This document shows positions 22,583 through 34,759 of a stretch of DNA of 64,000 bases, in pieces; within the stretch, counting starts at the first letter, position 1; each line of letters begins with the position of its first letter. The notes under the pieces were generated by a model. The model saw only the letters and a list, made by a program, of their open reading frames with translations, searched no databases and was not told the DNA's origin. The translations under genes were made by a program, and so were the position numbers. Source of the DNA: Bugula neritina (Eukaryota; Bryozoa; Gymnolaemata; Cheilostomatida; Bugulidae); contig OZ037768.1 of the NCBI GenBank assembly GCA_964035545.1, positions 853,501 to 917,500 of the forward strand, given 5' to 3'.

Positions 22583-23345
22583 TTCTCCTCGTATTGCCTC
22601 TCATATATGATGGCCCCTCATATTGCCTCTCATAGCAGATAGCTCCTCGTACTGCCTTTCATATCTGATGACCCCTCATATTGCCTCTCATATCTGATAG
22701 CTACCAGCTGTACAGGAGTATGATACTGTGATAGTGGTAGATAGTTCATATCTAACTCATATAACACATTCTGTGAATTTTTGTATCTGTAAACAGATAA
22801 GTTAGAGAGATTTTATTGTAAGATTAACAGGATTTGCTTCCTCTTTTCTATTAGCAATACGCAGTAGCTTGCCTCATACTGTTAGCCCTTAAACTCAACA
22901 ATAGCTCAAATACTTCTTCCTATTTTAGAAACTCTTAGTAGGAAATTATATTATTTTTATTAACTTGTTTGTAGAATATTGTTGGTAAATAGACAGATTA
23001 TTTCGTCTTCTATTTAATGTAGACAATTCTTGTTTTCTTCCTACAGTTGGTTATTTATTTGTTCAAATAATTGAAATATTATATACAAGTAATTTGTACG
23101 TGAACAACAATATTATTTTAATAATTTCACAAATTAGTAAAATAATTTTATGAAAATGATTCGAACAACATAAGTAAAATGAAGGTGATTATTGTAACTG
23201 AAATTAATAAAAAAGTCAAATCTCATTTTAATAATTCATCTTTTTATAAAAATAAAAATATCTATAAAAAAATATTTTGCTACCAAAATAACGTGACAGG
23301 TGCCTGTAAGTGACCTGGCACAAGGCACTGTGTGCACTCTGCTGG
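22583..23345. other. Shared 3' region of PDSS1 and ANKAR
   Basis: The first 120 bp after the PDSS1 stop is a loose repeat of TATTGCCTCTCATAT-like words. The rest is AT-rich. AATAAA occurs on the plus strand near 23205 and on the minus strand near 23050 (as TTTATT), fitting convergent transcripts that may overlap. Confidence 0.45.
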
Positions 23346-26300
23346 TTACTCAACTGTAATGGCCGACGTGCTTGGTGTAAGCATGGCCACTTCTCCACCT
23401 GCTACTAACAGCACTTCTTCTGAGTTCCCTGCAGGGGTACTCACTTTAGAAGCTCTTGACTGGCTGTTTCTGTTGAATTCTTGGCTAGAGTCAGATTTGC
23501 GGACACTGGCAGTGTCGGGCGGCTTTGAACTCGCTCCTTTGTGTCTGCTCTTAGTAGCTAAGGCCAATTCCCTGTAGTCTCTACTCACCAAGTTTGGTCT
23601 TCCTGTCCTATCAATAGCAAACAGAATTGCTAGCTCTAACCATTATGTTCAACCTACACTATTATCATTAACAAAAAGTAGATGAATACATTAATTATTG
23701 CTAAACTTTGGCAAATTTCCAGCATTTCAATTCGCCAATAGACAAGTTTCCTTCAAAATAATAAAACAGACGACAAGCCATAACTTTTTGTTACATTGCA
23801 GCATAAGCAGAGTACAAGTAGGTAAAAGTCATGAGATTATTTTACTAGCGGAATAACTGGTACTCACGGTATGCGTGGCAAACCACCAACTCTTTTGTAA
23901 TGTCTCCATTCTTCCTTAAATTTTCTAGATATCTTATGTTTTGCAGTGTAATAGTTGAGACACTTAATAAGATAGGGATCACACCTACACCTGAAGAATA
24001 TACAGATTGCCAAAGTTTGACAACTCCAATGATTATTGTGCTTTGAATTTGAAATAATCTATAAAAGTGACTCACTTGTTTAGTAGTTGTCTTTCCGCTG
24101 TGTGGTTGAATGAGAGGTAAGCGAGAGCAATGGCCGCACTTCCTCTCACCTGGGCTTGCTCCGAGTACATTAGAGCACACAGTCTCTCCACGCAGCCGAT
24201 AGCCACTATCGCCTCTGGAACACCTGGAAGTTAATGGTACATCTGTAGAGAAAACTATATGCTGTAAGATCTTATTATACTTCAAATAAATTCATAAAAT
24301 AATATATAAAATTTAAACAGGCTTAAACATATTTTCAGTTGTCTTTCCTTGAAATCACAAACCTCGGTAAATAGTTTTGTATAAAAAACTTTAGTATGGT
24401 GAAGAGTAAATTCTATGTTAAGAGTTACCTGCTCTTGTATGGGCCAGCCTAGCTATGCAATCGGCAGCCAACGCCTGGATTGTCAGACTCGGGGAAGTGT
24501 TGAGAATGTCGACAATGATTTTTATACCAGCAGCTGACGCCATGGCCTGTTCCTCGTCTGGGATGATACGGGCCATTACAACAATCTACAACAACAGATA
24601 TACATACACAGCACATACATACTACAATACAGTATACATACTACAGTACAGTATACACACTATACACAGTACAGTATACATACTACAATACATAATATGG
24701 CCATGGTTTACCTGAAAAGCCGCGTTACATCTGAAATATTCTTCTTCCGACTGCAGGAAGTCGAGGAAGCAGCTGAACCGGACTCCACCCTCGGCAGCTA
24801 TCAGTTGCTGCTGAGTCATATTGTTGTAAGCAAATGCTGCCAACGCTGATCCAGCAAGTAGCCGGATAGCCTGGTTGTCAGAGTACAGGTGCGCCAGAAT
24901 TCTGGTATAGTTGAACTCCAGGTGTTGACCAGATTGCCATATTTCTCTCATCACTGATTGGTTACCTGAACAGACAGAAACTGTTAGTCTTTACTGCCTT
25001 GAATTTTGAAAGTCATTGTGTGGAGTGAGTAGTTAGTAACCAGAAGCTATTACAACCAGTTGAATAACTGAAACACGAGTTACTTACCTAGGGCGACGCT
25101 AGCAAGTGTAAGTGCTGCCTCAACTTGTATCAGGTCATCACTAGACAGCGTCATTAGCGCAACCAGCAGCTTCACACCTCTAGCCTGAGAAACTGTGTTC
25201 TGGTTGTGAGTGTGGGGGAGGTATCCCACCCCCACACATAGATGTCGAAGGCTTCGAACAGCACTGAGGACAAGGTATTCTTCCTCTGATTTCAACAGTC
25301 TAACTAAAGGGTGGACTCCACTAGCCCTCGCAATGGCATCTTTCTCATTGTGAGCTCCCTGGGCCAACACCCCAATGCCCTCACAACCTATGAGATGCAG
25401 CAGTCTTGAGAGAGAGCCTAGAAAGTCAATCAGCAAATTCACTCCCATCGTGGAAGCCATCTTTCTTCGCTCTTCCGGACTTTCTCCGGCTAGAGCCCAC
25501 AATGCACCAGCTGTTTTCTCCTGCACTGCTTGTGACTTACTCTTATTCAGTAAGTTGATGAGTGGCCCCACTACGCCATCCTCCATGAGCCGAGCTTGTG
25601 TGAAAGAGTTGTTCTCTACCACCATGTGTATCGTATCCACGGCCGCTAGCTGAATCTCTCTGTTCTTGATGTCTGTAAGCATTATGAGGTAATGGGAGCC
25701 ACCGCAAGCCACAAAGTTGTTCTGGTTGACCTCGTGGTGGGTGGTGATACGAGCCAAGCAGTGGCACAGCGCCAGAAGCAGGTCTGAATCCATACAGTCC
25801 TCTAGAATGTGGCACAGACTCTGCATACTGTCTTGCGCTGAGCTGAACATGTCCTGACGCACTTCGCTGTCGGCACATAAAGCTCCTAATGTGTTGACCA
25901 CTTCCACCAAAACTCTGCTCTCATTGTTCCTCACAGTCACACTGATCAAAGACTGTATAGCGCCTTGGTTAGCTATTAGCTCCGTGTAACTTTTTTTTGA
26001 GCATAAGACACGCAGACAGACGCAGGTTAGTCTTAGGACTGTGTTGCTGGTGGACTTGAGATGTTTGATGAGCACTTCCACTCCCCCTACGTTTACAACT
26101 TGCTCCATCACTTCTGTCACTTCTAGGATATTTATTAAACACTTCAAAATCTCCGCTTTTGCTTCCTCTCCAATATTGCTTTTTATAACCTAAAATAGTC
26201 GTAGCAACACATTTTTAAATATATGGTCAATTCTCTAGCCATCTTCATTGCCTCTTATAATCGTTTTGAAAACTCCTCACATTCTAAAAGCCAATAAATG

Positions 26301-27655
26301 TTGTTTACAAGCCCTAGACACTTGTCTGGTCATGTAAATTTATTACCAGTTCTCTCACCTTCACAAATATACTGATTCCATTGTTATCCAGCAAATTCTT
26401 CCATTTGGGACTAACTTCATTGTTGACTTTATGTGTGAGGGTGCTGATTGCACGCCCCGCACTTTCTGCCTCGTCGTCCAACTCAGAAGAGCAGAACTTG
26501 AGGAGTCTGCTCCAGATAGACCACTCCTTCCTGTTGAGGTCGTCAAAGTACTGGAGGAGGTCCGTGTGGCCCTCCATACAGCAGATTTCAACAACTCCAT
26601 GGTTCAGGCTATTGGTAGCTTCGAGATTGCCTGGCAACAAATCACACTGTCTATTTAGTATCACAGCGACTTGTGTTTTGCTAATAATAATGGTTGTGGG
26701 GTGAGGTGAGGTGTAGAGTGGTAATAGTATTCTTGTCAGTAACTAAATTAATACATCTCGTCCATTTGCTGTAAACATGGAAATCTGGACAAGGTTGCAA
26801 TTTCTAACCGAAAAATTTGAACAAATTCATTAATTTCAGGCAAAACTAAATTTTGTGAATATCTTATTTGGTAGCAAGTTGCACAAGTATCTATAGGAAT
26901 AGGACGTCTGTGAAATGGCACATAACTTCTAGTGTTGGTTTCTATTACAGCAAGTTGTAGCTTCAGACTCAAGGTCAAGGATGCAACTAGGTCAAGGATA
27001 CTACAAGGTCAAGGATACTACTAGGTCAAGGATGTTACTAAGTCACTGCCCACCTCCAAACTCGATGATTATGTTGATAGTATCTATGTTCTGCATGCCA
27101 GTCCTTACAGCCACCAACAAGGGAGTGTCGTGCAGATCATCCTGAGTCTCGAACTCAAGTTGGTCATTGCTTGCCTTCAGGAACTTCTCAACTGAGCTGA
27201 AGTAACCTGCACACAACCACATGTGTTTACTCTATATGTGTTACCACATACTCTACATGTGTAACTACATACACTACATGTGTGACTTTTTACTCTACAT
27301 GTGTTACTACACACTCTACATGTGTTACTACACACTCTACATGTGTTACTACACACTCTACATGTGTTACTACACACTGTACATGTTCGACTACACACTG
27401 TACATGTTTGACTACAAACTCTCCATAATTAATCTGAAAATCGAAATTAAACATTAAAGTTATGACTTCCTGAAATTGCTAGAATTTTAACACTTTTAGC
27501 ATTTTAGTTGGTGAATGAAAATCTCACCTTTCTTTGCTGCTTGATGAATATGAGCTAGACCGCTCTCGTCCACTTGATTCATTTTTCGTCTCTCTCTGGC
27601 TCCAGTTGTTTGCACTGATTTAGTCAGTCTAGCATTGATCAGTGTTGTCTGTACC
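23346..27655 (-). CDS. ANKAR: Ankyrin and armadillo repeat-containing protein, C-terminal two thirds
   Basis: Exons: 27528-27655, 27054-27206, 26359-26630, 25088-26189, 24712-24965, 24429-24585, 24076-24214, 23868-23990, 23346-23607; phases are consistent. The product is about 860 residues. The first three exons hold ankyrin repeats (DESGLAHIHQAAKKG, DTPLLVAVRTG, NHGVVEICCMEGHTDLL). The large 1.1-kb exon and the next three encode many armadillo repeats (for example EKTAGALWALAGESPE and GSAAIALAYLSFN). The tail carries the ANKAR-like EEWRHYKRVGGLP motif, then a Ser-rich low-complexity end (stop at 23346). The cellular role of ANKAR is poorly known, and I claim none. The vertebrate protein is some 550 residues longer at the N-terminus. 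Those exons are not identified here; one weak candidate is at 28908-28975. Confidence 0.88.
24597..24695. repeat. Short ACAGTATACA-type repeat in ANKAR
   Basis: Several copies of ACATACTACAGTACAGTATACA-like words in the intron between ANKAR exons 24712-24965 and 24429-24585. Confidence 0.7.
27212..27420. repeat. 21-bp array in ANKAR intron
   Basis: About ten units with CACTCTACATGTGTTACTA, directly upstream of the acceptor of ANKAR exon 27054-27206. Open frames on both strands (Cys/Tyr-rich) come from the 21-bp period and are not genes. Confidence 0.9.
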
Positions 27656-28276
27656 CTGCATGGACAGTTTCATGATATATAGTAAGCTTCAGAGCAAAGG
27701 GTCTTATACTGAGCATTAGAACTCAGGCTAAAGTAAAGAATTAGTTTAGGGGGTTGGAAATTAGCAAATTATTATTCATGATTTCTTTTAAACAACGCCA
27801 CAGAAGTAAACAAATCTACTCTGTTCAATAAGAGCCTAATTCATCAATAAATGGTTGTTCAGAGAATATTGAATGGCCACAATATTCTTATTGATGGTGT
27901 TTTGGGCTAATTGCTAGGAAAGTTTTCATCATTTCATTGTGTTCAGTATATAGAGTACTAAACTATAATATATATAATACTATAGTATATAGAATACTAA
28001 ACCATAGTATCCATAATACTATAGTATATAGAACACTAAACTACAGTATATAGAACACTAAACTATATAATATTATATAGAATTCTAAGCTATAGTATAT
28101 AGAGTACTATACTATAGTACACACCAACTCATGGCTGTGAATATATATGATAATACAAAGATGAAACAAATCTGTTGATGAGAAAAACATATTAACTGCT
28201 GGTATTCAGGTCAATATCTGAAGTTGAGAATTACATACATGCGTGTCTGTATGACTTTAGATGTTTCACCAATAGG

Positions 28277-28317
28277 ATCTTAAGTAAGAGGTACATAATA
28301 TATCTCTTACTTAAGAT
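28277..28317. repeat. Perfect 14-bp stem hairpin
   Basis: Arms ATCTTAAGTAAGAG (28277-28290) and its exact complement (28304-28317) around a 13-nt AT-rich loop. The stem is too short for a typical pre-miRNA. Confidence 0.8.
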
Positions 28318-28907
28318 AAAAAGATCTCAAATTATAAGCAATTTGTAGGTGTGTTTTTATCTATTGTATAACTAATAGTAGCATTCATAAGGCACATTTG
28401 CGTTTAAATAACTTGAAGAGATTTTTTCAAAAGTTCCACTCATTTCATTGCAGCACCTCGCTCATTAATACAACAGTTTGAGTATCTCATGTTGCAGTAA
28501 CTAAAGTGTTTAAATTTTAAAAGCGGCTCAAAATTTACTTCCCTGGTAAACTTTATGTTGAAGTTCAAATACACATAATATAAACTCATTTTAAAGTACA
28601 TTATAAGAGTAGTTAATTAAATTGTAATGTCTCTATAAAACTAACAACACTCTCAGCTAACTTACGCAGTTTTAAACCCTCTCATATTGCCTTGCTTTAA
28701 GAATACTAATATTATTATTTTACAGCTCTTTACTGCTGCCTCCAACCAGGATATGAAAACTGGCAGCATTTTAGTTGGCAGCATGTTTTATTAGTCACAG
28801 TATCAGCGTAATTATCAAATTTACAACAAAATCAATATAAGTTTATTGAACAGCACGAACTTTCAAATTAATTTAATTGCTTTTTAATTTGTTAGGAGAA
28901 CACTCAC

Positions 28908-28975
28908 CCAGAAAGTAGAACCAAGACCTTATTTACTGACAAATCAGTGAGTTTTTGCAATAAGATGACGTAAAG
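28908..28975 (-). other. Candidate upstream ANKAR exon
   Basis: A 68-bp open stretch ends VLVLLSG at donor GTGAGT, and its phase joins the ANKAR exon starting at 27655. The acceptor is weak (AATGTAG at about 28976), with a better alternative inside (TTTGTCAG). Support is splice signals and frame only. Confidence 0.35.
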
Positions 28976-29159
28976 CTACATTGTAGCCTTCCATAGTAGA
29001 AAGTATTACAGCTAAAACTACCAACAAGTATGCTTTCAGCTTAGAAGAGCGTATAGCTAGTGTATATAATGATAACTTGGTACGTAGAAAGCTGCAAAGG
29101 TTGAACTTTGTCAACGTCTGCACACAGTAAATGTCAAGCACTTTCTTACCTCTCAGAAT

Positions 29160-30130
29160 TAAAGTGCCAAATGTATGAATTTCAATTATTCACTTAGCAA
29201 CCATTACAAAAGATAAGGTGCATAACTTCAGTTTTCTTTACAGTAGCTGAACTGTAGAGTGATATAAATATTAAATAATGATATAAAACACAATAATTCA
29301 TTAATATATACAAATGTAATCAGTTATACTGAGGTTTCATTGAAAGCAAATTATTTGTTGAAGTTTTTACATATCAGATAAAGAACTGAATTAGATATAT
29401 AAAAACATCAGTAATTCTGAATATATTATATAATTATTGTAGACAGTTAGATTTTTTATCAGGTGGACAAATTAATGTTTCTTGTACATCGGTTTTTGCA
29501 AGTTTTGTTAGCTTAAAATTGATTACCAACGATTGGATTTACATTATCAGCCATACCAGTATTTAACGTAACAATATATACATACCAACTGAAGGCTATG
29601 CCAGCTACACCATAACGCTATAGCTAATACTCACCTAAGCTCATCTGGAAACTAATGCTCCGTGTTTACACAACTATTTATAATCTGTCTAATATTGATG
29701 CCGAATACAATCTTAAGGCAGCAAATGCAATCCAACTCAGCAGTAGTTGTATTTGCTTTCCTAATTTGCTTAATGATATCCCATTAGCTTTTCTTTGACT
29801 TGATAACTAATGCTGATTTTAGATTGACTTCTTAAGTCTGTATTGATTAGCTATTGATATGAATTGAGACTGGTTGTTAGAGGATGAATAGAAATAAACA
29901 AAGGTATGTGGAGATAGTGAAAGCACATGGGAGGGCATCTGTTTGTACACAAGATCAATAGATTGAGATCTTTCTGTGTATCCAAGGAATTAGTAGGATC
30001 TACAATAGTACCCCCCACCCAACATGAATAATATCTGCTAAATACTATAATATATCTGCCTGACTGATGTACAGGTATAAAATACCATTATAGCAGCTTG
30101 TTCTATTTATAGGTGTAGTAATGTTGATTA
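29160..30130. other. AT-rich stretch without recognised features
   Basis: Upstream of the visible ANKAR exons. I see no coding exon or array. It may hold missing 5' ANKAR exons. Confidence 0.4.
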
Positions 30131-30137
30131 TATAATA

Positions 30138-30335
30138 TAGTGCTCCCTCCATATCTCACTAAGCTGTGGCTCCCAAAACCTCAGTCCGTGACATAGTAAA
30201 ATACTAGATTTAACTCACAGATCTGTTAGATTCCATAAACACATACAAAGCCACAAAAGGGGAGGGGTTGTGAAAAAACTCTTCTCGTGACCTATTGAAT
30301 TTCATGAGAAACAGTGAGATATGGAGGGAGCACTG
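30138..30335. mobile_element. Small mariner-like MITE
   Basis: A 198-bp element with about 23-bp inverted ends (AGTGCTCCCTCCATATC outermost on both sides; 22 of 23 match). TA dinucleotides flank it at 30136-30137 and 30336-30337. A CAGTG-type end plus TA duplication suggests Tc1/mariner or pogo ancestry. It has no coding capacity. Confidence 0.82.
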
Positions 30336-30499
30336 TACTTGCTCTTAACTTGCTGATGTCCTATGAGATCATTGCTCGTACTACATTGATCTCTCAGCTG
30401 TCTTTCAATCAGGAAAGTAGTCGCTTGAAGATCTTGGAAATTATTTATCAAAAACTTGTTGAGAAAAATTATCTAAAAGTAAACCAAAAAGAAGTGTAA

Positions 30500-33230
30500 A
30501 GTATAGTTATATATCTACAGGCTAGAAGTATCTTTTAGCTACAGCCGGTTTCTTTGATGGCAAAGGTGTGGAACATGGCACTCTGTTCTGTACTGAAGAG
30601 GGGATAAATCCCCAAATAGCTTGGGTTTACAGATATTATATTAAAACATAATCTATGCTAAACAATATCAGCGTATGATATTTGTCATATTATAATAAAT
30701 TATATTATATTATATACATATTGTATCTTCAAAATAATGTATCATGTATTGGCACAGTATATTATGTATTACTATAATATATACTACATTAGTATAATAT
30801 ATATTATATATTACTATACAGCAAGTTTATACAGTGATGGAGGCTATCAAGGAATCAAAAGTAACAAGAGAACACAAATCTTATAAGCAGACATTGATGG
30901 CAAGTTGAATCATAGTTTCTGCTTTAACAATGCATTGTGGTACTCACTGAGTCACACTTATAGCAGCAGCAGCAGCATTAGTTAATGTGGAAGTATTTAG
31001 CATTAGCCACACCAGCAGCTTTACACACACCTCACAGCTGGTGGTGAATTCCAAAGATTTCTCTATGCTTGTTTCATCATAAACAGTCAGTCTGCTTGAC
31101 AATGGCTGTTCACCATAGCTCTAGGACCTAAGTTCATAGTTATCCAGATAGGTTGAGCCTTAGCTGTGGCCTGCCAAGTATATGGTCTAATATCTCTTCA
31201 AATTTTTTATAGCATCTACTAAAATTACACTTGACTTAGCATAGTTACTGTCTGCACTACCTAACCCTGCTCAGCTAGCTAGCTAGATATTTCTATCACA
31301 GCGTGGTTTACATGTAGTAGCTTGAGACTGCCTGTGCACCTGCATTCTTTTTATATAAAAATTCAAACTTTAGCTGTTGGCATTACATTGCTGCCGTTGG
31401 TGCCTCTGCTGCCACAGCTGCTGAGGGTTACTGTATATAGGTTATGCTGAGTGGGTAATAAAGTAAAAATACCATCAACACTATTCAGTAGGTTAATAAT
31501 TCACTCTACTTACATTCCACCAACCCTTATGTATAGCTGAGAGATTTACTAGTTGCTGGTACAAAATATATAATATACTAAATATAATATACTAAATATA
31601 TTCTTACTTGTTATAATATTTATATTATTAATTATGAAATGATTAATTGATTGAGAGTTGTCCCCTATAACAAGATGGCGACAAATACTATATAATATAT
31701 AAAATCAAGTTGAAATGATCCACTAAGAAGCATTAGTTTAACAAAGAAGTATAATGATTTTTCCAAACAAAATAACTGCCTACCTTTACGCCTCAGCCAT
31801 GTCATTATGAGAAATATCTTGTTAGTAGTAAAAGACTAGACTTAGAGATTTAATGGTTTAGTTGAGTCGTTTCAATGCAAAGGTTTCGTGATTATTTTAC
31901 TTTATTTTCACTTGAATAACTTCGTTTTTTTTCAGAAGTCAATTATTGATAATTTGTATTGCAGTATCAGCTAGTAATTGTTGCTAGTGAAACCACTCTT
32001 AAGCTGCCGGAGAGCAACAGAATTTCTCAATTGTTAAGAAATCTATTACATAATATGCATCTTTCATGATGCAACTTTATTTTTATGTTGCCAGTTTTGT
32101 GTCTCTGAATTTGCTGAAACCTGCAAGCAGCTAAAACCGGAAATGAATTAGAGATTATGCAATTGCACACAGAGCACCCTATAACTAAGCCAAAGCGTGC
32201 TACAGAAAGTAGAGCTACTTGTATGCTGCAATAATGAATATACAATCTTCATCTAAGGGTATTATCTCACAGTAATTAGTTCATCACGGAATAATTCTGT
32301 TAGCTAAAGAATTCTTCTAAAAATTACCTACCCTCATGATGCTAATTATAAGCCACATCTTTGTAGGCCGCAGTACGCATCGGGGATAATGATTTAAACA
32401 TCTGCGCTTTTATTGGTTAAATTCATTTGAATCCAAACAGCTAATTGGTCTATCTAATTAGGGTCGTAACAATAATTGTTATTACACGTGGGCTACTGAG
32501 CGACTAGATGTGGAATAGATTATTTATATTGCTATATTATTACTATAGAGGGAACGCTACTAGCGCATTAATGATCTTATTGTATTAAACTAATATAGAT
32601 AGCTCCTAACGCAGCAATACTAACTACTATGTAAATGATAGTGTTACTAAATAGTCGATATTGAAGTATAATATACTTAATACGATATAGAAAGCTTTTA
32701 GTTCTGACATTTGTGCAATTCCCATAAGTTGTGATAAACATTTTTAGTAGAAGGCAACTGCATTAAAAGTGCTGCCAGCTATAACTCAGTCAGCAGTACA
32801 TCGGCAGTGTGCAGCACTCAGTGTGAGCCGACTGTGGAATACTACAATTTCATTAGCACCTTGGATTATATAAGGAATATTGAGCTAACAGAAACTTGGT
32901 AAGTAGCTAGAATTATTCTACTCTATACAGATTATTAGTATTTTACTACTGGCCAACAAGTTGTTGGTCTCACTAAATATAGGAACAGCTACAAACATGG
33001 GAAAGGCTCACTCCTGGATTAATAATCTAGAAAGTTGACATTTTCTGTCAGACAAGGCTTTGCAAGTTGCTTACATCTCAACAATGTTTCCACCTAATAG
33101 TAAACAGGTACCAATTTTATATTTTCATATGAGATACAGTAGCGTTTAGCTCACTTGCCTACTATCAAATATCCAGATGAGTTAGTCTTATAGTTGAGTT
33201 AATGTAAGCTCTGAGTTAGACAGTGATAGT
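30500..33230. other. Gene-poor region with possible promoter sequence
   Basis: There is no convincing coding exon. Around 32350-32900 are two inverted CCAAT words (ATTGG), a CACGTG box, a TATATAAGG word and a downstream GTAAGT donor at about 32900. This would fit a plus-strand promoter and non-coding leader exon, possibly for the calcium channel gene. Speculative. Confidence 0.25.
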
Positions 33231-33280
33231 GTACAAAACCTGCCACTAGATGTCTCTGCCCTGCTATATACACAAGGCAG

Positions 33281-33440
33281 CACCATTAGTTATATACACA
33301 AGGCAGCACATTAGTTATATATACAGAAGGCAGCACCATTAGTTATATATACAGAAGGCAGCACCATCAGTTATATACACACGCGACAGCACCATCAGTT
33401 ATATATACACGCAGCAGCACCATTAGTTATATACCTACAC
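33281..33440. repeat. Minisatellite, unit about 27 bp
   Basis: About six copies of GCAGCACCATTAGTTATATA-type units with small length differences. Confidence 0.85.
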
Positions 33441-33714
33441 ACACAACAGCATAGTAATATAGGCAACAGAGTTATTCTGTAACAAAGGTCTTACTCCGTA
33501 GACAGTCTACTATACAGTTGAGTTATAAAATAGGCAAAATAGTCTATTGTTGAAATTGACCTTTGGTTAACCTTTGCAATGAAGAAAAATACACAATCAA
33601 CTCTTCCTGCAAGCATTTTCTCTACAGCTATATTACTTCATCTTATACTAGTAGATATATATTTGGTTTGCTTTCTGAATTAAAGTTCCTAACGTGACTC
33701 ATCTGTGTTTACTG

Positions 33715-33860
33715 TGAGACAGGATTGTAGTGGTACTGGGTTTACTGTGAGTGGTAGTTGTGGTGGTACTGTGTATACTGTGAGTGGGGGTTGTGGTGGT
33801 ACTGTGTATATTGTGAGTGGGGATTGTGGTGGTACTGTGTATACTGTGATGAGCTCTGCA
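33715..33860. repeat. 33-bp minisatellite
   Basis: About four copies of a G-rich unit with GTGGTGGTACTGTGTATACTG. Confidence 0.85.
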
Positions 33861-33884
33861 AGTAGGTTGTGCTGTGCTCAGTGA

Positions 33885-34110
33885 CAGGGGAGGCTCAGTG
33901 ACAGGGGAGGCCCAGTGACAGGGGAGGCTCAGTGACAGGGGAGGCCCAGTGGCAGGGGAGGCTCAGTGAGAGGGGAGGCTCAGTGACAGGGGAGGCTCAG
34001 TGACAGGGGAGGCTCAGTGAGAGGGGAGGCTCAGTGACAGGGGAGGCTCAGTGACAGGGGAGCATCAGTGACAGGGGAGGCTCAGTGACAGGGGAAACTC
34101 AGTGACAGCA
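33885..34110. repeat. 17-bp G-rich minisatellite
   Basis: About 13 copies of CTCAGTGACAGGGGAGG. The spaced GGGG runs could fold into a quadruplex on the plus strand. Confidence 0.92.
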
Positions 34111-34498
34111 AGTGATATCAGGCACACCCACTGTCATCCATTCTGTACTGCTGCTTATAACTTTGAAACACCAAAACCATATTCTTTGAGCTGCTTTTTA
34201 ATTGCTGCATAGTCTGCAGTACTTCTGTCTTACTCTGTGTTACTCAACTTTAAACTAGACCTTCTAAGAGACAGTAGACATTAGCATAGTTATTTCCTAT
34301 GCCTCTAAAGGTAGAGAAGTAGATTAAACTTTCTGCTTATTAAAGCATGTCTCTATGCCACACCTCACAAGCTTTGGCCATAGTGAGTTGTAATCGGTTT
34401 GAGATTTCTATAACAGTTTAAAAAATGGGATTGATATATTGGTTGAATATTTTTGCATATTTTAAGCTCTTGTGATGGTGTGTGTCTATAGCTAGAAT

Positions 34499-34722
34499 AT
34501 AGGTAGTACTCATAGGTAGTACTCATAGGTAGTACTCATAGGTAGTACTCATAGGTAGTACTCATAGGTAGTACTCATAGGTAGTACTCATAGGTAGTAC
34601 TCATAGGTAGTACTCATAGGTAGTACTCATAGGTAGTACTCATAGGTAGTACTCATAGGTAGTACTCATAGGTAGTACTCATATGTAGTACTCACAGGTA
34701 GTACTCATAGGTAGTACTCATG
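34499..34722. repeat. 13-bp minisatellite
   Basis: About 17 almost identical copies of TAGGTAGTACTCA. Confidence 0.95.
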
Positions 34723-34759
34723 AGTAGTAACAGATTAGTAGTAGATATCACTACCTACT

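Noticed and set aside
23607-23640. Earlier acceptor for the last ANKAR exon (GAGCTAG near 23630)
   Set aside because: It would bring an in-frame stop (CYTGA); the acceptor ending GATAG at 23608 keeps the frame.
25375-25653. Open frames on both strands over the large ANKAR exon
   Set aside because: Shadows of the real minus-strand armadillo-repeat frame.
28277-28317. microRNA precursor
   Set aside because: The stem is only 14 bp, shorter than a Drosha/Dicer substrate.
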